The notes under the pieces: model-generated
What the model was told of the DNA's origin: nothing
Databases searched by the model: none
The model's input: only the letters and a program-made list of their open reading frames with translations
In this document: positions 23,352 through 32,457 of the stretch, one piece after another
How the letters are laid out: every line of letters begins with the position of its first letter
How positions within the stretch are numbered: the stretch's first letter is position 1
Made by a program: the position numbers and the translations under genes
From: DATHBP01 sp035296085
GTDB taxonomy: Bacteria; Actinomycetota; Actinomycetes; Propionibacteriales; Nocardioidaceae
DNA length: 45,084 nt
Direction: 5' to 3'
NCBI GenBank assembly: GCA_035296085.1
Contig: DATHBP010000169.1
Span: forward strand, 1-45,084

Positions 23352-25870
23352 GTCCCACCTCGCAAGCCGGTCAGCACTTCGTCGAGGTCGTCCGGCTTGA
23401 TCAGCACGTCTCGGGCCTTCGACCCTTCACTGGGCCCGACGACGCCGCGGCTCTCCAGGATGTCCATCAGCCGGCCGGCCTTGGCGAACCCCACGCGGAG
23501 CTTGCGTTGCAGCATCGAGGTCGACCCGAACTGCGTCGTGACGATCAGCTCGGTCGCCTGGCACACGAGATCGAGGTCGTCGCCGATGTCGTCGTCCACC
23601 TCGCGGGTCGTGACCTGACCGGCGGTGACGTCGTCGCGATAGGTCGGCCGTAGCTGCTCGGTGCAATGGCGCACGACTTCGTGGATCTCCGCCTCCGTGA
23701 CCCACGCGCCCTGGATGCGTACCGGCTTGCTCGCGCCCATGGGCAGGAACAACGCATCGCCTTGACCGACGAGCTTCTCGGCTCCCGGCTGGTCGAGGAT
23801 GACGCGGCTGTCCGCCAGCGACGAGGTGGAGAACGCGATCCGGCTGGGCACGTTGGCCTTGATCAGTCCGGTAACGACGTCGACACTGGGCCGCTGGGTC
23901 GCCAGCACCAGGTGGATTCCTGCGGCTCGCGCGAGCTGGGTGATGCGCACGATCGCGTCCTCGACGTCACGCGGCGCGACCATCATCAGGTCGGCGAGCT
24001 CATCGACGACGACGAGCAGGTACGGGTATGGCGTCAGGACCCGTTCGCTGCCGGGGGGGACCTGCACGGCGCCGGCGCGCACCGCCTTGTTGAAGTCGTC
24101 GACGTGGCGAAAGCCGTAGGTCGCCAGGTCGTCGTAGCGCAGGTCCATCTCACGCACCACCCACTGCAGTGCCTCTGCGGCCTTCTTCGGGTGGGTGATG
24201 ATCGGTGTGATGAGGTGCGGGATGCCGTCGTAGGCGGTCAGCTCGACCCGCTTGGGGTCGACCATGATCATGCGCACCTCATCTGGCGTCGACCGCATCA
24301 GCACCGAGGTGATCATCGAGTTGATGAAGCTCGACTTGCCGGAGCCGGTTGCGCCGGCGACCAGCAGGTGCGGCATCTTCGCCAGACTGGCGACGACGAA
24401 GCCGCCTTCGACGTCCTTGCCCAGCGCCACCACCATGGGGTGCTGGTCGGCCCTCGCCTGCGGCGAGCGCAGCACGTCGCCGAGGGTGACGATCTCCTTG
24501 TCGGTGTTGGGGATCTCGATCCCGATCGCCGAGCGGCCAGGGATCGGCGACAGGATCCGTACGTCGGCGCTGGCGACGGCGTAGGCGATGTTGCGGCTCA
24601 GCGCGGTGACCCGCTCGACCTTGACAGCCTGACCGAGCTCGACCTGGTAGCGGGTGACTGTCGGACCCCGGGTGTAGCCAGTCACCTGTGCGTCGATGTC
24701 GAACTGCTCGAGCACCTCCGTGAGCCGTCCGACGACGGCGTCGGAGGCGGCGGACTGCGCCCGGTGCGCGCTGCCGGGCTTGAGGACGCCGCCGTCCGGG
24801 AGGGTGTAGGTCGTGTCGCCCGAGAGCGACAGCTGTTCGACCCGTTGCGGGATCGGCGTATGCGGAGGGGGCTCCGTGTCGGTCTCCTCCGGCGGCTCGA
24901 GGAGGTCGACGGCCGTGGCGCCGCTTGGCCCGTGGCTTCGCACACCGTCGACGACGGGGCTGTCGTAAGGCTGCTCGAACCTGACCCGGGTGGCCGCGGT
25001 TGCTCCGCTGGCGTAGCTGTCGGCCCGCTCGCCGGCCCCTGCGGACCCGGCGGCCGGCGGGCGTCGCAGCAGCGTGTCGCGCACGCCGGCGAGGACGACC
25101 GGCACGGTATGCAGCGGCGTCGCCGTGACGACCAGCACACCGAACAGCGCGAGGAGCGCGAGCAGTGGGATGGCCACCCAGGTGCTGCGGAACAGGTCCG
25201 CAAGCAGGGATGAGACGACGTAGCCGACCGCTCCACCGGCCTCGCGCATCGGCGCCTCGCCGTCGGAGGGTCGTGGCAGTCCGTGCGCGATGTGGACGAG
25301 GCCCAGCCCGCCTGCTAGGACGGCGCCCCAGCCGATGATCTGACGTCCGGCGGGGCCGTTGCGGTCTGGGTGGCGCAGCTCCCGCCACGCGAGTGCCAGC
25401 AACAGGACCGGCAGCCCCCAGGCGAGCAGGCCTACCGAGCCCGCCGCTACGGCCCGCAGCGCATCGCCCACCGCGCCGGGCAGCTGCCACCACAAAGCGG
25501 CTGCCGCCACGACCGACGAGCCGACCAGCGCGAGCCCGGCCCCGTCCCGGCGCTGAGCCGGTTCGAGTCCGCGGGCGGTCGTACCGATCCGCCGTACGAC
25601 CCCCCCGAGGAGATGCGCAAGCCCGAGCCAGGCTGCAGTCACTGCATGGATGACGCCGGCAACGAGCCGCGGCACCAGCCCCGGTCCGCTGCGCTTGCGC
25701 GCCGACCTGGAGCGGGCGCGCGTACTGCCACTGGAGAACGCCGGGCGCGTGGATCGCGCACTCTTCGAGCGAGCCGGCGAGCTCGAGGACTTGGACCTGG
25801 CGCGTGACGACCCGGCTCGAGAGCTCGTCGAACCGCGCGTACGGGACGCGGAAGACGTACGGGTCGCCAT
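23348..25870 (-). CDS. ftsK: DNA translocase FtsK/SpoIIIE
   Basis: An 840-residue septal DNA pump that clears chromosome DNA during division. Order: a Ser/Arg/Lys/Ala-rich disordered N-terminus (1-65); four membrane helices (about 105-260); a linker (about 265-340); the translocase with the alpha-domain GRSAIGIEIPN, Walker A GATGSGKSS, MVDPKRVELTAYDGIPHL and Walker B VVVDELADLMM; and a C-terminal gamma winged helix that normally reads KOPS/SRS sequences (STSMLQRKLRVGFAKAGRLMD). ATG 25870. Long antisense frames over the whole gene are shadows of its codon bias. Confidence 0.96.
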   Translation of the reverse strand: MATRTSSASRTRGSTSSRAGSSRARSKSSSSPARSKSARSTRPAFSSGSTRARSRSARKRSGPGLVPRLVAGVIHAVTAAWLGLAHLLGGVVRRIGTTARGLEPAQRRDGAGLALVGSSVVAAAALWWQLPGAVGDALRAVAAGSVGLLAWGLPVLLLALAWRELRHPDRNGPAGRQIIGWGAVLAGGLGLVHIAHGLPRPSDGEAPMREAGGAVGYVVSSLLADLFRSTWVAIPLLALLALFGVLVVTATPLHTVPVVLAGVRDTLLRRPPAAGSAGAGERADSYASGATAATRVRFEQPYDSPVVDGVRSHGPSGATAVDLLEPPEETDTEPPPHTPIPQRVEQLSLSGDTTYTLPDGGVLKPGSAHRAQSAASDAVVGRLTEVLEQFDIDAQVTGYTRGPTVTRYQVELGQAVKVERVTALSRNIAYAVASADVRILSPIPGRSAIGIEIPNTDKEIVTLGDVLRSPQARADQHPMVVALGKDVEGGFVVASLAKMPHLLVAGATGSGKSSFINSMITSVLMRSTPDEVRMIMVDPKRVELTAYDGIPHLITPIITHPKKAAEALQWVVREMDLRYDDLATYGFRHVDDFNKAVRAGAVQVPPGSERVLTPYPYLLVVVDELADLMMVAPRDVEDAIVRITQLARAAGIHLVLATQRPSVDVVTGLIKANVPSRIAFSTSSLADSRVILDQPGAEKLVGQGDALFLPMGASKPVRIQGAWVTEAEIHEVVRHCTEQLRPTYRDDVTAGQVTTREVDDDIGDDLDLVCQATELIVTTQFGSTSMLQRKLRVGFAKAGRLMDILESRGVVGPSEGSKARDVLIKPDDLDEVLTGLRGGT

Positions 25871-25963
25871 GTTCTGCGAGAGTACGGCATCGCCACACCG
25901 GTCACATGCGTCACACGCCGGAAGGGCCTGATCCCTGCGCCGTGGGCCGGACTGGCGGGCCTT

Positions 25964-26053
25964 TGCCTACATGACCGGGCAGTTGCCCACTCCGCGAGGC
26001 GGATCTGCCTGGCCATGTGGGCAACTGCCTACATAACCGGGCAGTTGCCCACT
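25964..26053. repeat. Direct/inverted repeat array between ftsK and rnj
   Basis: Two 28-bp direct repeats with one mismatch, at 25964-25991 and 26026-26053, each contain TGCCTACAT followed by ACCGGGCAGTTGCCCACT. Between them lies one inverted copy of the core, GTGGGCAACTGCC (26017-26029). That middle arm can pair with the left copy (25978-25990) or the right one (26041-26052), giving mutually exclusive hairpins of 12-13 bp. The right-hand hairpin could terminate ftsK-distal or rnj-proximal transcription. The rest of the 229-bp gap (25871-26099) shows nothing else. Confidence 0.85.
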
Positions 26054-26099
26054 GCGTCCGCCGGGCAGGGGGCGGCGAGGCCGGCCCGCTATCGGCGCA

Positions 26100-27791
26100 C
26101 TAGGCCTCCAGGACGACCGGGATGATCATGGGGCGCCGCCGGTGCTCGGCGTTGACCCAGCGCCCCACGACGCGGCGGATCACCTGCTGGAGTTGGTAGG
26201 GGTCCGCGTTCCCCTCGGCGACGGCACGGGTGAGCGCGTCCTCGACGAGGGGTCGCACCGTGTCGAAGGCGTGCTCGTCCTCGAGGAACCCTCGGGCGTG
26301 GATCTCCGGGCCCGTGGCCAGCTTGCCGGTGACGGAGTCGATCACGACGATCACCGAGATGAACCCCTCGTCACCGAGGATCCGCCGGTCCTTCAGCGAC
26401 GTCTCGGTGATGTCGCCGACGGAGGCACCGTCGACGAACACATAGCCGCACTCGACCTTGCCGACGACCTTGGCGACCCCGTCCACGAGGTCGACGACGA
26501 CGCCGTCCTCGGCGAGCACCACCTGCTCAGGAGGTACGCCCGTCGATGTCGCCAGGTCGGCGTTGGCCCGCAGGTGCCGGATCTCTCCGTGCACGGGGAT
26601 CACATTGCTCGGCCGGATGACGTTGTAGCAGTAGAGCAGCTCACCGGCGCTCGCGTGGCCGGAGACGTGCACCATAGCGTTGCCCTTGTGCACGACCCGC
26701 GCGCCCCAGCGACTGAGGCCGTTGATCACCCGGTAGACGGCGTTCTCGTTGCCGGGGATCAGTGACGACGCCAGGATGACGGTGTCGCCTGGTTCGACGT
26801 GGACCCGGTCGTGCGCCCTGCTCGCGATCCGCGACAGTGCCGACATCGGCTCGCCTTGGGAGCCGGTGGAGATCAGCACCACCTCGCGCGGGTCCATGGT
26901 GTCGAGCTCCCTGGCATCAACCAGCGTCTTCGGCGGGACGTGCAGGTAGCCGAGCTCGCGCGCGATGGCCATGTTGCGCAGCATGGAGCGCCCGACGTAC
27001 GCCGCCTTGCGGCCGTGAGCGGCGGCCGCGTCGAGCACCTGCTGCACGCGATGGACGTGGGAGGCGAAGCAGGCGACGATGACGCGCCGCTCGCTGCTGG
27101 CGAACACCCGGTCGAGCACCGGCGCGATGTCGCGCTCCGGTGTGGTGAACCCCGGGACGTCGGCGTTGGTCGAGTCCGACATCAGCAGGTCGACGCCTTC
27201 TGCGCCGAGTCGGGCGAACTCGCGGAGGTCTGTGATGCGTCCGTCCAGCGGCAGCTGATCCATCTTGAAGTCGCCGGTGTGCAAGACCAGCCCCGCTCCG
27301 GTGCGGACGGCGACTGCGAGCGCGTCGGGAATCGAGTGGTTGACCGCGATGAACTCGAGCTGGAAGGGTCCGAACGTCAGCGACTCACCTTCGCTCACGA
27401 CGTGGCGAGGGGCCTCCTTGAGCCGGTGCTCACGCAGCTTGGACTCGACCAGAGCGAGCGTGAGCTTGGATCCGACGAGCGGCAGGTCGCCCCGCTCCCG
27501 GAGCAGGTAGGGCACAGCGCCGATGTGGTCCTCGTGTCCGTGGGTCAAGACCACGGCCTCGATGTCAGCGAGCCGGGACCGAATCGGCTCGAAGTCGGGC
27601 AGGATCAGGTCGACCCCAGGGTGGTGCTCCTCGGGGAAGAGCACCCCGCAGTCGATGACCAGCAGCCGTCCGGCGTACTCCAGCACCGCCATGTTGCGGC
27701 CGATCTCGCCGAGCCCGCCAAGCGGGATGACACGCAGGCCGTGCTCGGGCAGCGGTGGCGGCGCCCCGAGCTCCGGGTGCGGGTGGCTCAC
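26100..27791 (-). CDS. rnj: Ribonuclease J
   Basis: A beta-CASP metallo-beta-lactamase ribonuclease with 5'-3' exo- and endonuclease activity in mRNA decay and rRNA maturation. Metal-binding HGHEDH lies at residues 84-89, with further ligands in NHSIPDA and LHTGDFKMD. The beta-CASP part includes VSGHASAGEL and IPVHGE. At 563 residues it matches RNase J1-type length. Start GTG 27791 overlaps the dapA stop by four bases (GTGA); dapA-rnj-ftsK is a conserved actinobacterial order. With rny and pnp it gives this window three major RNA-decay enzymes. Confidence 0.95.
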   Translation of the reverse strand: MSHPHPELGAPPPLPEHGLRVIPLGGLGEIGRNMAVLEYAGRLLVIDCGVLFPEEHHPGVDLILPDFEPIRSRLADIEAVVLTHGHEDHIGAVPYLLRERGDLPLVGSKLTLALVESKLREHRLKEAPRHVVSEGESLTFGPFQLEFIAVNHSIPDALAVAVRTGAGLVLHTGDFKMDQLPLDGRITDLREFARLGAEGVDLLMSDSTNADVPGFTTPERDIAPVLDRVFASSERRVIVACFASHVHRVQQVLDAAAAHGRKAAYVGRSMLRNMAIARELGYLHVPPKTLVDARELDTMDPREVVLISTGSQGEPMSALSRIASRAHDRVHVEPGDTVILASSLIPGNENAVYRVINGLSRWGARVVHKGNAMVHVSGHASAGELLYCYNVIRPSNVIPVHGEIRHLRANADLATSTGVPPEQVVLAEDGVVVDLVDGVAKVVGKVECGYVFVDGASVGDITETSLKDRRILGDEGFISVIVVIDSVTGKLATGPEIHARGFLEDEHAFDTVRPLVEDALTRAVAEGNADPYQLQQVIRRVVGRWVNAEHRRRPMIIPVVLEA

Positions 27792-28714
27792 GCGGCGACG
27801 CCCGGGAGCAGCCCCGCCGCGGACAGGTCGGCTCGCAGCTCGGCGACCTCCTCCTCAGTCGCATCGACGAGCGGCGGGCGCATCGTGCGGGTGGGGAGGA
27901 CGCCGAGCAGCTGCAGAGCGGCCTTCGACGTGATCGCTCCCTGCGTACGCGTCATCATCGCGGTGATCACCGGGAGGAGCCGGCGATGGATGGCCAGGGC
28001 GTCGGCCAGCTCTCCGGCGTCCACGGCGCGCACCATCGATGCGTACTCCGCGGCGGCGACGTGTCCGACGACGGAGACGACGCCCACCGCGCCGTGGGTT
28101 AGCCAGGCGAGATTGAGAGCGTCGTCGCCGGAGTAGTAGGCGAGGCCGGTTTGCGCCATCACGACCGAGCCGCCGAAGAGGTCACCGGTCGCGTCCTTGA
28201 CCGCGACGATGCGCTCGTGCTCAGCCAGCCGAAGCAGCGTCTCGGTGGCGATCTTCGTGGCCGTACGCCCCGGGATGTCGTAGAGCATCATCGGCAGGTC
28301 GCTCGCGTCGGCGACGCTGGTGAAGTGGCGGACCAGCCCGGACTGCGGCGGCTTGCTGTAGTACGGGGTGACCACGAGCACGGCGTCGGCACCGCACTTC
28401 GCGGCCTGGCGAGCCAGGTGCACGGAGTGGGCAGTGTCGAAGCTGCCGGCGCCGGCGACGACCGTTGCCCGGTCGCCCACCGCGTCGACCACCGCCTGCA
28501 GCAGCCTGGCTGCCTCGTCGTCGCTGGTCGTCGGGGACTCCCCCGTCGTGCCGCTGACGACGAGGCCGTCGTTCCCGGCGTCGACGAGGTGGCTGGCGAG
28601 GCGCTGCGCGGCGTCGAGGTCGAGGGAGCCGTCGGCAGTGAACGGCGTGACCATCGCGGTGAGCACGCGCCCGAACGGTGCGGACGTCGCTGCCGGTGCA
28701 GGGGGCTGTGGCAT
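27788..28714 (-). CDS. dapA: 4-hydroxy-tetrahydrodipicolinate synthase
   Basis: DapA condenses pyruvate with aspartate semialdehyde, the first committed step to DAP and lysine. The Schiff-base lysine lies in IVAVKDATGD, the catalytic tyrosine in LYDIPGRT, and the pyruvate-binding loop is GTTGESPT. Length (308 aa) is normal. ATG 28714; the 77-bp gap behind dfrA may hold its own promoter, but none was recognised. The stop overlaps the rnj start. Confidence 0.96.
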   Translation of the reverse strand: MPQPPAPAATSAPFGRVLTAMVTPFTADGSLDLDAAQRLASHLVDAGNDGLVVSGTTGESPTTSDDEAARLLQAVVDAVGDRATVVAGAGSFDTAHSVHLARQAAKCGADAVLVVTPYYSKPPQSGLVRHFTSVADASDLPMMLYDIPGRTATKIATETLLRLAEHERIVAVKDATGDLFGGSVVMAQTGLAYYSGDDALNLAWLTHGAVGVVSVVGHVAAAEYASMVRAVDAGELADALAIHRRLLPVITAMMTRTQGAITSKAALQLLGVLPTRTMRPPLVDATEEEVAELRADLSAAGLLPGVAA

Positions 28715-28791
28715 GAGCGAACGCTACCGCCGTGCTGCGTGGCGGGGGGAGCACCGCGCGGGGCAGCGGCGAAGGCCCGCGGCCAGGTGCC

Positions 28792-29256
28792 TCAGCGGCG
28801 GCGGTATTCAACCAGCGTGAACCCGGCGTACGCCGTCCGCTCCGTCTCCTGCCACGCCGACCAGTCCAGCGGCGGGAACCAGGTGTCGCCGTCCACGTCA
28901 CCGGCGACCCAGCTGACCACCATGGAGTCGGCGAGCGGCACCGCCTCCTCGAACACCGCGGCCCCGCCGATGACGAAGACCTGCTCATCGGCCGAGCCGG
29001 CCAGCGTCAGCGCCTCGGGGACGCCGTGGGCAACGAGCACGCCGTCGGCCCGCCAGTCCGGCCGCCGCGTGACGACGACTGTGGTCCGACCGGGCAGCGG
29101 GCGACCGATCGACTCGTACGTCCGGCGCCCCATCACGAGCGCGTGACCGTAGGTGCGCGACTTGAACAGGCGCAGCTCTTCGGGCAGGTGCCAGGGCAGA
29201 CGGCCGTTCCTGCCGATCACCCCGTTGGCGGCGACGGCGGCCACGATGGTGATCAC
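28792..29256 (-). CDS. Dihydrofolate reductase
   Basis: A 154-residue DHFR reducing dihydrofolate to tetrahydrofolate, needed after ThyA consumes methylene-THF. Family motifs: AANGVIGRNGRLPWHLPEEL with the Met20-type loop, GRRTYESIG, and FVIGGAAVFEEAV. GTG 29256 is 13 bp after the thyA stop, so the two are co-transcribed. A reading starting at 29355 adds a Ser/Arg/Thr-rich stretch overlapping thyA and is rejected. The gene would usually be called folA or dfrA. Confidence 0.94.
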   Translation of the reverse strand: MITIVAAVAANGVIGRNGRLPWHLPEELRLFKSRTYGHALVMGRRTYESIGRPLPGRTTVVVTRRPDWRADGVLVAHGVPEALTLAGSADEQVFVIGGAAVFEEAVPLADSMVVSWVAGDVDGDTWFPPLDWSAWQETERTAYAGFTLVEYRRR

Positions 29257-29269
29257 GGCGGCGCGACCG

Positions 29270-30064
29270 TCATACGGCGATGGGTGCCTTGATGGGCGGG
29301 TGCGGGTCGTAGCCGGTGACCTTGATCGAGTCGAGGTCGAACGCGTCGAGCTCACGGCACGCCGGGTCGAGCTCCAGCTCCGGCAGGCCGCGCGGCTCCC
29401 GGGTCAGCTGCTCGCGCGCCTGGTCGAGGTGGTTGAGGTAGAGATGGGCGTCCCCGAGCGTGTGGACGAAGTCGCCGACCGCCAGACCCGTCACCTGCGC
29501 CACCATGTGCGTGAGCAGCGAGTAGGACGCGATGTTGAACGGTACGCCGAGGAACACGTCGGCCGAACGCTGGTAGAGCTGGCACGACAGCCGGTCATCG
29601 GCGACGTAGAACTGGAACATCGTGTGGCACGGCGCGAGCGCCATGCGTGGGATGTCTGCGACGTTCCAGGCGCTGACGACGTGCCGGCGCGAGTGCGGGT
29701 CGGAGCGGAGCTGCTCGACGACCGCCGCAAGCTGGTCGATGTGGCCCCCGCCAGGCACCGGCCAGGAGCGCCACTGGTAGCCGTAGACCGGCCCCAGCTC
29801 CCCGTCAGCGTCGGCCCACTCGTCCCAGATCGTGACGCCGTGCTCACGTAGCCAGGCCACGTTGGTCTCTCCGCGCAGGAACCACAGCAGCTCGGCGACG
29901 ACCGATCGGACATGGACCTTCTTGGTGGTCACCAGGGGGAAGCCGCTGGCGAGGTCGAAGCGCGTCTGGTGCCCGAAAACGCTCAGCGTGCCGGTGCCGG
30001 TGCGGTCGCTCTTGCGCGCTCCCTCGGCGAGCACCCGCTCGAGCAACCCGAGATACTCGCGCAC
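29270..30064 (-). CDS. thyA: Thymidylate synthase ThyA
   Basis: ThyA methylates dUMP to dTMP using methylene-tetrahydrofolate. The catalytic cysteine is in ALAPCHTMFQFYV, the folate/dUMP-binding segment is CQLYQRSADVFLG, and the conserved end is GYDPHPPIKAPIAV. Length (264 aa) equals the E. coli enzyme. Start GTG 30064. It is upstream of and linked to the dihydrofolate reductase gene. The paaE stop lies 44 bp upstream on the same strand, so read-through from the paa operon is possible. Confidence 0.96.
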   Translation of the reverse strand: MREYLGLLERVLAEGARKSDRTGTGTLSVFGHQTRFDLASGFPLVTTKKVHVRSVVAELLWFLRGETNVAWLREHGVTIWDEWADADGELGPVYGYQWRSWPVPGGGHIDQLAAVVEQLRSDPHSRRHVVSAWNVADIPRMALAPCHTMFQFYVADDRLSCQLYQRSADVFLGVPFNIASYSLLTHMVAQVTGLAVGDFVHTLGDAHLYLNHLDQAREQLTREPRGLPELELDPACRELDAFDLDSIKVTGYDPHPPIKAPIAV

Positions 30065-30108
30065 CCGGCGACGCTAGCACCGGCGTGCGACCCTCCGGCG
30101 CCCAACGC

Positions 30109-31206
30109 TCAGGCGTCGTAGTCGAGCACGAGCCGGTCGGTTGTCGGGTGCGACTGGCAGGTGAGCACGTAGCCGTCGTCGACCTCCTCCGGCTCCAGAG
30201 CCCAGTTCTGGTCCATCCGCACCTCCCCCTCGACGACCCGCGCCCGGCAGGTGCCGCAGACACCGCCGCGACACGCGAACGGCGCGTCGCTGCGTACCTG
30301 CAACGCACCCTCCAGCACCGAGATGCCGTCGCGGCCCACCGCGAACGTGGACTGGCGGCCGTCCAAGGTGATCGTCACCTGTGCGTCGCCCGCCGTCTTT
30401 CCGGCGGCCTCCTCCGTCCGCGCCACCGGCGGCGTTGCGCCGAGGTGGAACAGCTCCGCATGCACGTGGCGGCGGCCCACCCCGAGGTCGAGCAGCGTAC
30501 GTCGCAGGTCGAGCACCATCTCGTACGGGCCGCACAGGAACCACTCGTCGACGGTGTCGACGGGCACGATCGTCGCCGCCAGCCGGCGGAGCCGAGCGCC
30601 GTCGAGCCGGCCGGAGAACAGCTCGACCTCCTGCTGCTCGCGGGTGAGCAGGTGCACGAGGTGGAACCGCTCGGGATAGCGGTCCTTCAGGTCTTCGAGC
30701 TCCTCGAGGAACATCACGCTCTTCGAGGTCCGGTTGACGTAGAGCAGCGTGAACCGGCTCGCGGGCTCGGTCTCCAGCGTCGTCGGGATGATCGACATCA
30801 ATGGCGTGATGCCGCTGCCGGCAGCGAGAGCGCAGTAGTGCTTGGCGTTGTCGGAGTCCAGCGGGGTGAAGAAGCTCCCCGTCGGCGTCATCACGTCGAT
30901 GACGTCGCCGACGCGCATCCGGCCGAGCGCGTACGCCGAGAACGCCCCGCCGCTCAGCCGCTTGACCGCGATCCGAAGCCGGCCGGAGGAGACCGGAGCG
31001 CAGATCGAGTAGTTGCGGCGTACGTCGTCGCCGGCGAGCAGCGTTCGCACCGTGACGTGCTGGCCCTGGACGAAGCGGTAGTCCTCGCGAAGGTTTTCGG
31101 GCACCTCGAAGGTGATGGCTACCGCGTCGTCGGTCAGCGGCTCGGCCGCTTGGACCCGCAGCGGGTGGAAGACGGCATGGCGGCGCGCGGTCTGGACAGC
31201 GGTCAC
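30109..31206 (-). CDS. paaE: Phenylacetyl-CoA epoxidase reductase subunit PaaE
   Basis: PaaE carries electrons from NADPH to the PaaA di-iron centre. In 365 residues: an FAD-binding ferredoxin-reductase domain (RRNYSIC, GSFFTPL), an NADP domain (AAGSGITPLMSI) and a C-terminal plant-type 2Fe-2S ferredoxin with CRGGVCGTC and VLTCQSHP. Start GTG 31206 lies 7 bp after the paaD stop. Last gene of paaABCDE; a thiolase-, ligase- or hydrolase-encoding remainder of the pathway (paaF-K, Z) is not in the window. Confidence 0.94.
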   Translation of the reverse strand: MTAVQTARRHAVFHPLRVQAAEPLTDDAVAITFEVPENLREDYRFVQGQHVTVRTLLAGDDVRRNYSICAPVSSGRLRIAVKRLSGGAFSAYALGRMRVGDVIDVMTPTGSFFTPLDSDNAKHYCALAAGSGITPLMSIIPTTLETEPASRFTLLYVNRTSKSVMFLEELEDLKDRYPERFHLVHLLTREQQEVELFSGRLDGARLRRLAATIVPVDTVDEWFLCGPYEMVLDLRRTLLDLGVGRRHVHAELFHLGATPPVARTEEAAGKTAGDAQVTITLDGRQSTFAVGRDGISVLEGALQVRSDAPFACRGGVCGTCRARVVEGEVRMDQNWALEPEEVDDGYVLTCQSHPTTDRLVLDYDA

Positions 31207-31213
31207 AGTCCGC

Positions 31214-31708
31214 TCAGATCGCTTTGAAGCTGTCGAACGGCTCCAGGCAGGCGCTGCACGACCACAGCGACTTGCACGCCGTCGAGGCGAACCGGCTCAG
31301 CTCCCGGGTGTCGGGCGACCCGCAGCGCGGGCAGCGCACAGTCAGCTGCACGGCGACCGCTCCGGCGCCGGCGTGCGACGGAGGGGCGACGCCGTACTCC
31401 GCCAGCTTGCGCTGGCCGTCCGTGCTCATCCAGTCGCTGGTCCACGCCGGGGAGAGCACGAGCCGCACGCTCGCGTCGGGATATCCGTGCGCGGACAGCC
31501 GCCGTACGACGTCGTCGCTGATCGCCTCCATCGCGGGGCAGCCGGAGTATGTAGGCGTGATGGTGACCTCGACATGGCCGGTTGTGTCGACCGCCACGTC
31601 GCGGAGGATGCCGAGGTCGGCGATGCTGAGCACCGGGATCTCCGGATCGGGCACTTCGGCGACGATGGCGCGAACCTCCGCTGCTGTGGCTGCCGGCACG
31701 GCGCTCAC
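31214..31708 (-). CDS. paaD: Phenylacetyl-CoA epoxidase assembly protein PaaD
   Basis: A 164-residue MIP18/DUF59-type protein thought to help maturation or Fe-S loading of the epoxidase. The N-terminal domain has DPEIPVLSIADLGI and TPTYSGCPAMEAI. The C-terminus is a cysteine-rich finger with CPRCGS, and CKSLWSCSACLEPFDSFK as in other PaaD proteins. GTG 31708 overlaps the paaC stop by four bases (GTGA). A longer frame to 32035 is a shadow of paaC. Confidence 0.93.
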   Translation of the reverse strand: MSAVPAATAAEVRAIVAEVPDPEIPVLSIADLGILRDVAVDTTGHVEVTITPTYSGCPAMEAISDDVVRRLSAHGYPDASVRLVLSPAWTSDWMSTDGQRKLAEYGVAPPSHAGAGAVAVQLTVRCPRCGSPDTRELSRFASTACKSLWSCSACLEPFDSFKAI

Positions 31709-32457
31709 CAGCTCGCACCGGGGTGTGAGCGCGCCAGGTGCTGCATCTCGGCGAGCAGGTAGCCCAACTGCTCGGTGTGGACGCCTTGCCGTCCGCCGGT
31801 GTGCTGATAGCCGGTGCCTGGTCGCTGCAGCGTCGCCTCGGTGAGCACCGCGTCGAGATAGGCGTCCACCGCCGGCCAGAGCTGCGCTGGGTCGGCACCG
31901 CTGCCCTGCGCGGCAATCGATCGAGTCAGCTCGTCGCTCTCGAACAGCTCGCCGACGAAGGGCCACACCACCTCCAGCCCGGCCTGCATCCGCCGGTGCG
32001 ACTCCGTCGTTCCGTCGCCGAGCCGCACCACCCACTGGGTGGCGTGGTCGCGGTGGTAGTCGACCTCCTTGACCGCCTTCGCCGCGATCGCGGCGAGCAT
32101 CGCGTCGGTCGAGCTGCTCAGCCGGTCGTATAGCTCGCGCTGGTAGGTCGCGAAGACGAGCAGCCGCGCCATCGACGTCGCGAAGTCGCCGTTGGGCAGC
32201 TCACAGAGCTGGGCGTTGGTGAACGCGCGCTCGTCGCGAAAGTACGCCAGCTCGTCCTCGGTGCGCCCGGTGCCGTCCAGCTCGCCGGCGTAGGTGAGCA
32301 GCGAGCGGGCCTGCCCCAGGAGATCGAGGCCGATGTTCCCGAGCGCTACGTCCTCCTCGAGCTGCGGCGCCGCGGTGATCCACTCCCCCATCCGCTGCGC
32401 GAGGACCAGCGCGTCGTCGCCCAGGCGCAGTGTGTAGGCCGCCAGCGCGGCACTCAC
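31705..32457 (-). CDS. paaC: Phenylacetyl-CoA epoxidase structural subunit PaaC
   Basis: PaaC is the non-catalytic ferritin-like partner of PaaA in the 1,2-phenylacetyl-CoA epoxidase. The 250-residue helical protein shows family segments LGDDALVLAQRMGEW, LEEDVALGNIGLDLLGQAR and VKEVDYHRDHATQWVVRLGDGT. Length is typical. Start GTG 32457 overlaps the paaB stop by four bases. Confidence 0.95.
   Translation of the reverse strand: MSAALAAYTLRLGDDALVLAQRMGEWITAAPQLEEDVALGNIGLDLLGQARSLLTYAGELDGTGRTEDELAYFRDERAFTNAQLCELPNGDFATSMARLLVFATYQRELYDRLSSSTDAMLAAIAAKAVKEVDYHRDHATQWVVRLGDGTTESHRRMQAGLEVVWPFVGELFESDELTRSIAAQGSGADPAQLWPAVDAYLDAVLTEATLQRPGTGYQHTGGRQGVHTEQLGYLLAEMQHLARSHPGASW

Noticed and set aside
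23666..25213. 515-codon open frame antisense to ftsK
   Set aside because: Mirror of GC-rich codon bias; no family motifs, while the minus-strand frame is a full FtsK.
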